A stretch of 64,000 nt of DNA from Shiella aurantiaca. Its GTDB lineage: Bacteria; Bacteroidota; Bacteroidia; Cytophagales; Cyclobacteriaceae. The notes under the pieces were generated by a model. It saw only the letters and a list, made by a program, of their open reading frames with translations, was not told the DNA's origin and made no database searches. Shown one piece after another: positions 60,046 to 64,000 of this stretch. Both the position numbers and the translations under genes were made by a program. Every line of letters begins with the position of its first letter. Position 1 is the first letter of the stretch. The stretch is taken from NCBI GenBank assembly GCA_030412945.1, contig JAUHJS010000009.1, positions 1 to 64,000 on the forward strand, given 5' to 3'.

Positions 60046-60075
60046 AAAAACCTCCTTTAAAAAAAGGAGGTTTTC
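60046..60075 (-). terminator. Terminator-like hairpin in the leader of the enoyl-CoA hydratase gene
   Basis: A 12-base perfect stem, AAAACCTCCTTT (60047-60058) and AAAGGAGGTTTT (60063-60074), with a four-base loop. On the minus strand T and then CTTTT follow; the plus-strand tail is shorter. It ends 53 bases before the ATG. The surrounding 305-base spacer (59994-60298) shows no gene; it also holds the promoter of the phosphatase gene. Confidence 0.65.
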
Positions 60076-60239
60076 TTAAGATGTTAAACAGGTGTATGAA
60101 TAAAATTTGTGTTATGTACAGGTTAATACTGTTTATCGAAAAGAAGTAACCTTACATCGGAGAAAAAAATAGAATTTCTTCAAAAATATTTTCAAAGTAT
60201 GGATTCTGTGCATTTTAGCCACTTTTTGACAGGATTATA

Positions 60240-60273
60240 TTTGCTGACAATACAATGAAATATGGTATTTTTG
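60240..60273 (+). promoter_or_regulatory. Promoter of the low-molecular-weight phosphatase gene
   Basis: TTTG (60240-60243), a 22-base spacer and TATTTTTG (60266-60273), 25 bases before the ATG at 60299. A second -7-like TATATTTG overlaps the -33 element at 60236-60243. Confidence 0.55.
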
Positions 60274-60298
60274 CCCTTTAATTACTTTACCAGCTTTT

Positions 60299-60808
60299 AT
60301 GTTGCCTTCTTCGATTCTTCCTATTCGGGTTCTTTTTGTATGCTTGGGGAATATTTGTCGCTCGCCTTTGGCCGAGGGGATTTTTAAAAAAATGGTGAAA
60401 CAGAAAGGCTTATCCGATAGCTTAGTGTGTGATTCGGCCGGAACTTCCGATTACCATGTAGGCGAAGGACCCGATAAGCGTACCATCAATAATGCCAAAA
60501 TGAATGGTATAGCTCTGGAGCATAAAGCCCAGCAAATTGATTTACAGGATTTTATGAACTTTGACTACATCGTGGTAATGGATGCCAAAAATCACAGAGA
60601 TGTGAAATTGCTTAAAGAACAAGTACCTCAGCCACGGGCCAAAGTCTTACTCATGCGCCATTTTGATCCTGAGGAAATCCGCGATACACTCGATGTACCC
60701 GATCCATATTTTGGTGGGGAGAGCGGCTTTCAAAAGGTGTATGGTATTTTATACCGCTCCGTGCTCAACTTCATCGATTTCTTAGAAAAAGAACATCTAA
60801 AAAAGTGA
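60299..60808 (+). CDS. Low-molecular-weight protein tyrosine phosphatase
   Basis: A 169-residue phosphatase. The P-loop VCLGNICRSP (CX5R, C15 to R21) is at the N-terminus and the general-acid Asp lies in DVPDPYFGG. Enzymes of this group dephosphorylate tyrosine-autophosphorylated kinases of exopolysaccharide export or small phosphoarginine/phosphotyrosine substrates. No tyrosine kinase is adjacent. It converges with lysC (one base between the stops). Confidence 0.92.
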   Translation: MLPSSILPIRVLFVCLGNICRSPLAEGIFKKMVKQKGLSDSLVCDSAGTSDYHVGEGPDKRTINNAKMNGIALEHKAQQIDLQDFMNFDYIVVMDAKNHRDVKLLKEQVPQPRAKVLLMRHFDPEEIRDTLDVPDPYFGGESGFQKVYGILYRSVLNFIDFLEKEHLKK

Positions 60809-60809
60809 A

Positions 60810-62060
60810 TCAAGCCATTACCGCCTGAAAATTACTGCGGCTACGCTGCTCCAAGTAGATTTTTTTGCCTTCCGATATCCTTTTAATTACTTCTGGACTG
60901 TAGTTTTTGACTGTTGCCAAGGTAAGATCTTCGTTGTATAAGATTTTGAAATGGTCCTGTAGGCGATTGATCAAGGCTTTAATCTTATAGTCTTGATTAT
61001 CCACACAGATGGAGAAGGAAATAGCCGTATTCTGCATCACATTGATTTTAATATTCAAGGCATCCAGCGAATGAAAAATTAGGCTGAGGTTTTCCTCATT
61101 GATAAAGGTAAAATCCGTCACTTTAAAGGTTATCAAGCACTGATTAGGCTTAATGATGATGCAAGGGGGCAATTGCCCCATGATACAATCATGAATCAAG
61201 GTGCCACGCTCCTCAGGGGCTTCAAAAGACTTTACCCACAGAGGAATGTTCTTGTTGGCAAGCGGTTTTATGGTTTTTGGGTGTATTACGGAAGCACCAT
61301 AATAGGTCATCTCGGCCGCCTCTTGATAGGATAACTCCTCAAATTTTACTGCATCAGCAAAAAGCTTAGGGTCACAGTTTAATATTCCAGGAACATCCTT
61401 CCAAATACTTACCGATTCTGCCTGAAGGCAAGAGGCCACAATAGCAGCGGTGAAATCGGAGCCTTCACGCCCTAGGGTAGTGGTGTATCCGTCCTCACTT
61501 TTTCCTATAAAGCCTTGGGTGATGATGCGTTTATTCTTAATGTTTGGTTTGATAAGCTGGTTGCACCGTTCATGGGTTTTCTCCCAATCAATTTTCCCCT
61601 CGCGGGCAGTATTATCGGTTGCAATCACCTCGCGGGCATCCAGCCATTGGGTAGGGCAGCCGATGTGATTGAGATAGTGGGCCACAATATGAGAAGAAAC
61701 CAGCTCTCCAAAGGAAATCAAGGCATCGTAATAGCGGTTGGCATTGCTATCCACCTTTTGAAGGTAGTTATTCAACTGTTCAAACCATTGCGCCAGCTCA
61801 GTAGCAGCAGGGTGCTGTGTGTCAGGAATTAATTCGTGTAAAATGCCGAAGTGATAGGTGCGCAGATCTTCCAGTTTTTCGGCTATGTTTTTCTCGGCTA
61901 GCCGATCTTGCCAAATCGATTCCAGCGCATTGGTGGTTTTGCCCATAGCGGAAAGCACAATCAGCAATTCTTCGTTCTTGTAACGCTCCACAATCGAAGC
62001 CATATTTCTTACCGCTTGGGCATTTCGTACCGATGCGCCACCAAATTTGAAAACTTTCAT
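60810..62060 (-). CDS. lysC: Aspartokinase
   Basis: A 416-residue enzyme phosphorylating aspartate, the first step to Lys/Thr/Met and diaminopimelate. MKVFKFGGASV opens the amino-acid kinase domain (FKFGG motif). TTLGREGSDFTAAIVA and WKDVPGILNCDPK bind aspartate and ATP. The last 110 residues form ACT-like regulatory segments (LITFKVTDFTF, INVMQNTAIS). It appears monofunctional, without homoserine dehydrogenase. ATG 62060 is chosen because the upstream 37 codons cover the promoter region. Confidence 0.93.
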   Translation of the reverse strand: MKVFKFGGASVRNAQAVRNMASIVERYKNEELLIVLSAMGKTTNALESIWQDRLAEKNIAEKLEDLRTYHFGILHELIPDTQHPAATELAQWFEQLNNYLQKVDSNANRYYDALISFGELVSSHIVAHYLNHIGCPTQWLDAREVIATDNTAREGKIDWEKTHERCNQLIKPNIKNKRIITQGFIGKSEDGYTTTLGREGSDFTAAIVASCLQAESVSIWKDVPGILNCDPKLFADAVKFEELSYQEAAEMTYYGASVIHPKTIKPLANKNIPLWVKSFEAPEERGTLIHDCIMGQLPPCIIIKPNQCLITFKVTDFTFINEENLSLIFHSLDALNIKINVMQNTAISFSICVDNQDYKIKALINRLQDHFKILYNEDLTLATVKNYSPEVIKRISEGKKIYLEQRSRSNFQAVMA

Positions 62061-62072
62061 AGAGGAATTAAG

Positions 62073-62080
62073 TATCTTTG
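62073..62080 (+). promoter_or_regulatory. Candidate -7 element for fbp
   Basis: TATCTTTG on the plus strand, with TTTG at 62046-62049 (23-base spacer) inside the lysC start region. The leader to fbp would be about 110 bases. Confidence 0.35.
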
Positions 62081-62134
62081 CAAACGTTTTCGGATGCTTT
62101 TTTATTAACTTGCGCTCCAAAATTGCGACAAGCG

Positions 62135-62167
62135 CAAATGTACTATAAAGCGCGGCAATTCGAACAA
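62135..62167 (-). promoter_or_regulatory. Candidate promoter of lysC
   Basis: On the minus strand TTG (complement of 62165-62167), a 22-base spacer and TACATTTG (complement of 62135-62142). An inverted repeat TGCGCT...AGCGCA (62111-62116, 62131-62136) overlaps the predicted transcript start. Confidence 0.5.
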
Positions 62168-62195
62168 GCATTTTATTACCTATTTAATTTATTGA

Positions 62196-63200
62196 ATGGA
62201 TACTTCCCATATCGCTTTGCCGGTAGGCACAGCCCTCGACCGTTTTATTAAAAGAAAGCAAGATGATTTCCCTTTTGCCAGTGGGGAGCTCTCACAACTG
62301 TTGCGTGACATCGCCTTGGCCGGGAAAATAGTGGATCGTGAAATCCGCAGGGCCGGACTTTCTAATTTGGCTGGAGCCTTTGGAACGCAAAATGTGCAAG
62401 GAGAACAACAGCAAAAGTTAGATGTAGTGGCCAATGTACGCTTTACCCGAGCCTTCAAGAACGGGGGCGAAGTATGTGCCATTATTTCGGAAGAAGAAGA
62501 GAAAATCGTGGATTTGGCCAATCCCAATGGGCGCTATATCATCGCTATCGACCCCTTGGATGGTTCTTCCAATATTGATGTAAATGTATCCATCGGTACT
62601 ATTTTTTCGATTTATCGCAGAATAAGCCCTGTGGGTGGCCCTGTGCAAGAAGAAGATGTTTTGCAGCGCGGAACCGCTCAGGTGGCCGCAGGCTATATTT
62701 TGTTCAGCTCTTCTACCATGCTGGTATACACTACCGGAAATGGGGTAAACGGCTTTACCTATGAACCTTCATTGGGTGAGTTTTTCCTATCGCACCAAAA
62801 TATGCGTATTCCTGAAGATGGTGGCATTTATTCTATCAACGAGGGGTCTTACCACAGTTTTTCAGAGCCTGTGAAGCAATATATCGAAGAGTGTAAAGAA
62901 AGAAACTTAAGTGCTCGGTATATCGGGTCACTGGTGGCTGATTTTCACCGCAACCTACTGAAAGGCGGAATTTACATCTATCCGGCTACTAAAAAAGATA
63001 AAAATGGAAAACTTCGCCTGATGTATGAGTGCAATGCCCTGGCTTTTATTGTGGAGCAAGCAGGAGGGAAGGCGACTAACGGTACAGAGCGGATTATGGA
63101 ACTAACGCCCGAAGTGATTCACGAACGGGTACCTTTCTTTGTAGGCTCTACCAAAATGGTGAACCGCGTAAAAGAATTGATGCAATTACAAAATGCCTAA
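62196..63200 (+). CDS. fbp: Fructose-1,6-bisphosphatase class I
   Basis: A 334-residue gluconeogenic phosphatase. [12 protein letters not shown] (119-130) is the metal-binding signature; SEEEEK before it supplies further acidic ligands, and [24 protein letters not shown] near the end forms the substrate site. Length is normal. It is divergent from lysC and ends at a terminator shared with the DUF5606 gene. Confidence 0.95.
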   Translation: MDTSHIALPVGTALDRFIKRKQDDFPFASGELSQLLRDIALAGKIVDREIRRAGLSNLAGAFGTQNVQGEQQQKLDVVANVRFTRAFKNGGEVCAIISEEEEKIVDLANPNGRYIIAIDPLDGSSNIDVNVSIGTIFSIYRRISPVGGPVQEEDVLQRGTAQVAAGYILFSSSTMLVYTTGNGVNGFTYEPSLGEFFLSHQNMRIPEDGGIYSINEGSYHSFSEPVKQYIEECKERNLSARYIGSLVADFHRNLLKGGIYIYPATKKDKNGKLRLMYECNALAFIVEQAGGKATNGTERIMELTPEVIHERVPFFVGSTKMVNRVKELMQLQNA

Positions 63201-63204
63201 AACA

Positions 63205-63238
63205 AAAAAGAAGAGCGATTATTCGCTCTTCTTTTTTG
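63205..63238. terminator. Bidirectional terminator shared by fbp and the DUF5606 gene
   Basis: AAAAAGAAGAGCGA pairs with TCGCTCTTCTTTTT across a short loop. The right arm also encodes the last Lys/Ser/Glu codons and stop of the minus-strand DUF5606 gene. Confidence 0.88.
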
Positions 63239-63737
63239 TTGTTTTTTTGGCTTTGGGTTTAGCCTCCACTTCCGATGCTTCTATCTCCGCTTTTGCTTCT
63301 TTTTTAGGAGCTTTTTTAGCCTCTTTTGTTTCTTCTACGTTGGGCTTCATTACCTCTGGCGCATATTTTACTAGGATACCGTACCAGTTTACTAATTTTT
63401 TGATATCAGATACATATACACGGTCTTCGTCAAATTCTGGTAGGACATGGCGCAAGAACGAACGCAACTCATCGCCATCCGATGAGCCGCTCACTCCGGT
63501 ATCATTGCCAAACTCCGCAAATATTTTTTGCAGTACCGCTTCCAAAGGTTCGGCACCTTCTTGCGTGGTGGTGTAAATAGAAATCTCGCTCAATACCGAT
63601 ACACGCTGACTGGCGCTGGCTACCAATTTGGTGCGGGCTTCATCAAGCGATTCAAGGATTACGCCAGTACGGGTTGGTTTTACTATCTTAAATAATCCAC
63701 CCTTTCCCGAAACAGCAGCAATTTCTTTCAATTCCAT
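63219..63737 (-). CDS. DUF5606 family protein
   Basis: A 172-residue protein. The N-terminal MELKEIAAVSGKGGLFKIVKPT and GVILESLDEARTKLVAS form an SH3-like or Sm-like small barrel; DEDRVYVSDIKKLVNWY follows in a helical part. The last about 45 residues are Lys/Glu/Ala-rich and probably disordered, and their tail is encoded within the terminator. Function unknown; the family is known from Bacteroidota. It lies downstream of engB on the same strand. Confidence 0.85.
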   Translation of the reverse strand: MELKEIAAVSGKGGLFKIVKPTRTGVILESLDEARTKLVASASQRVSVLSEISIYTTTQEGAEPLEAVLQKIFAEFGNDTGVSGSSDGDELRSFLRHVLPEFDEDRVYVSDIKKLVNWYGILVKYAPEVMKPNVEETKEAKKAPKKEAKAEIEASEVEAKPKAKKTTKKKSE

Positions 63738-63793
63738 GTGTTATGATTTGTAGTTTAAGGCGCGCAATATAGGAAATATTCCGATGTAGGTGC

Positions 63794-64000
63794 TTAGTTA
63801 GTGCTATTATCCATCACTTCCTGTATAAAGTTCAATACCTCTTCTTTTCCCACCCCACTTTCTGCACTGGTAATCATCATATCGGGTAGGTCTTCCCAGG
63901 TGTTTTTCATGGTTCGCTTAAAAAGCGCCACTGAAGCCATGGTTTTATTCATGGTTTGCTTATCCGCCTTGGTAAAAATCAAAGCCATAGGAATCCCTTG
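63794..64000 (-). CDS. engB: Ribosome biogenesis GTP-binding protein EngB/YsxC (3' part, 5' end outside window)
   Basis: Only the last 68 residues are in the window; the frame stays open to base 64000, so the gene continues beyond. Visible are QGIPMALIFTKADK with the G4 TKAD motif and MITSAESGVGKEEVLNFI with the G5 SA motif, matching the EngB C-terminus. EngB aids 50S subunit assembly. It is read towards DUF5606, 56 bases downstream. Confidence 0.85.
   Translation of the reverse strand, partial: QGIPMALIFTKADKQTMNKTMASVALFKRTMKNTWEDLPDMMITSAESGVGKEEVLNFIQEVMDNSTN

Noticed and set aside
60076-60298. A small RNA gene on the minus strand ending at the 60046-60075 hairpin
   Set aside because: No clear TAnnTTTG promoter element could be found on the minus strand; kept only as an alternative in the attenuator finding.
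62061-62171. N-terminal extension of aspartokinase by 37 residues
   Set aside because: The family begins MKVFKFGG; the extension covers the promoter region and is not conserved in character.

Overview
This window is a stretch of ordinary chromosome from a member of the Bacteroidota, probably of the Cytophagales type (the order is an inference). The signs are: type IX secretion (T9SS) sorting domains on three large secreted proteins; promoters of the TTG-N17..23-TAnnTTTG kind; gene starts with A-rich leaders and no Shine-Dalgarno sequence; and the lineage families DUF5606, DUF6588 and DUF3667. I see no CRISPR array, insertion sequence, prophage, integron or recognisable defence island. There is one tRNA and no rRNA. 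No database search was possible, so family names rest on motifs and remembered family features.

Layout. 1-9666: the 3' part of a giant secreted repeat protein (more than 3200 residues visible) ending in a T9SS sorting domain. 9.7-13.5 kb: an orphan sensor kinase with a periplasmic binding-protein-like sensor, a small secreted beta-sandwich protein, and a coupled ArsR-like regulator/HAD phosphatase pair. 13.5-18.1 kb: proline catabolism (pruA), tRNA-Asn, an Nramp-like transporter, Hsp20 and a LOG-type hydrolase. 18.2-20.8 kb: translation block rplM-rpsI-rpsB and tsf, all on the minus strand. 20.9-24.6 kb: a pseudouridine synthase, a heptosyltransferase-like GT9 enzyme and a PolX-like protein. 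24.9-29.4 kb: two T9SS cargo proteins that share a nearly identical DNA module, an EVE-domain protein and an unknown secreted protein. 29.4-33.9 kb: pyrR-pyrB, cystathionine beta-synthase, rnhB and a Nudix hydrolase. 33.9-39.8 kb: MATE pump, plsC, gatC, a large membrane/TPR protein and a small unknown protein. 39.9-46.2 kb: LolD-type ATPase, cobalamin adenosyltransferase, ilvE, prfB with a +1 programmed frameshift, MFS, YhhN and DUF3667. 46.2-50.5 kb: DUF962, DUF4442, FAD oxidoreductase, NhaC and an RNase D-like exonuclease. 50.5-57 kb: YigZ, a surface-polysaccharide mini-operon (GNAT, flippase, GT2), thioesterase, rsgA and waaA. 57-64 kb: peroxiredoxin, DUF6588, enoyl-CoA hydratase, LMW phosphatase, lysC, fbp, DUF5606 and the 3' part of engB.

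How the genes work together. Most are housekeeping: translation (rplM, rpsI, rpsB, tsf, prfB, gatC, rsgA, engB), nucleotide and amino-acid metabolism (pyrR, pyrB, ilvE, lysC, pruA, CBS) and envelope biogenesis (waaA, GT9, flippase, GT2, plsC). The accessory flavour lies in the secreted T9SS proteins. The most interesting sequence-level signals are the two-tier repeat architecture of the giant protein, the recently homogenised module shared by the two T9SS cargo genes, a tandem REP-like hairpin element after rnhB, an inverted array of 7-bp units near 21.7 kb, the prfB frameshift site, promoter elements lying on top of start codons (possible leaderless mRNAs), an attenuator-like hairpin before the enoyl-CoA hydratase gene, and proteins whose hallmark active-site residues are missing (PolX-like, Nramp-like, Omp28-like). 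I did not find a convincing new multi-gene system.
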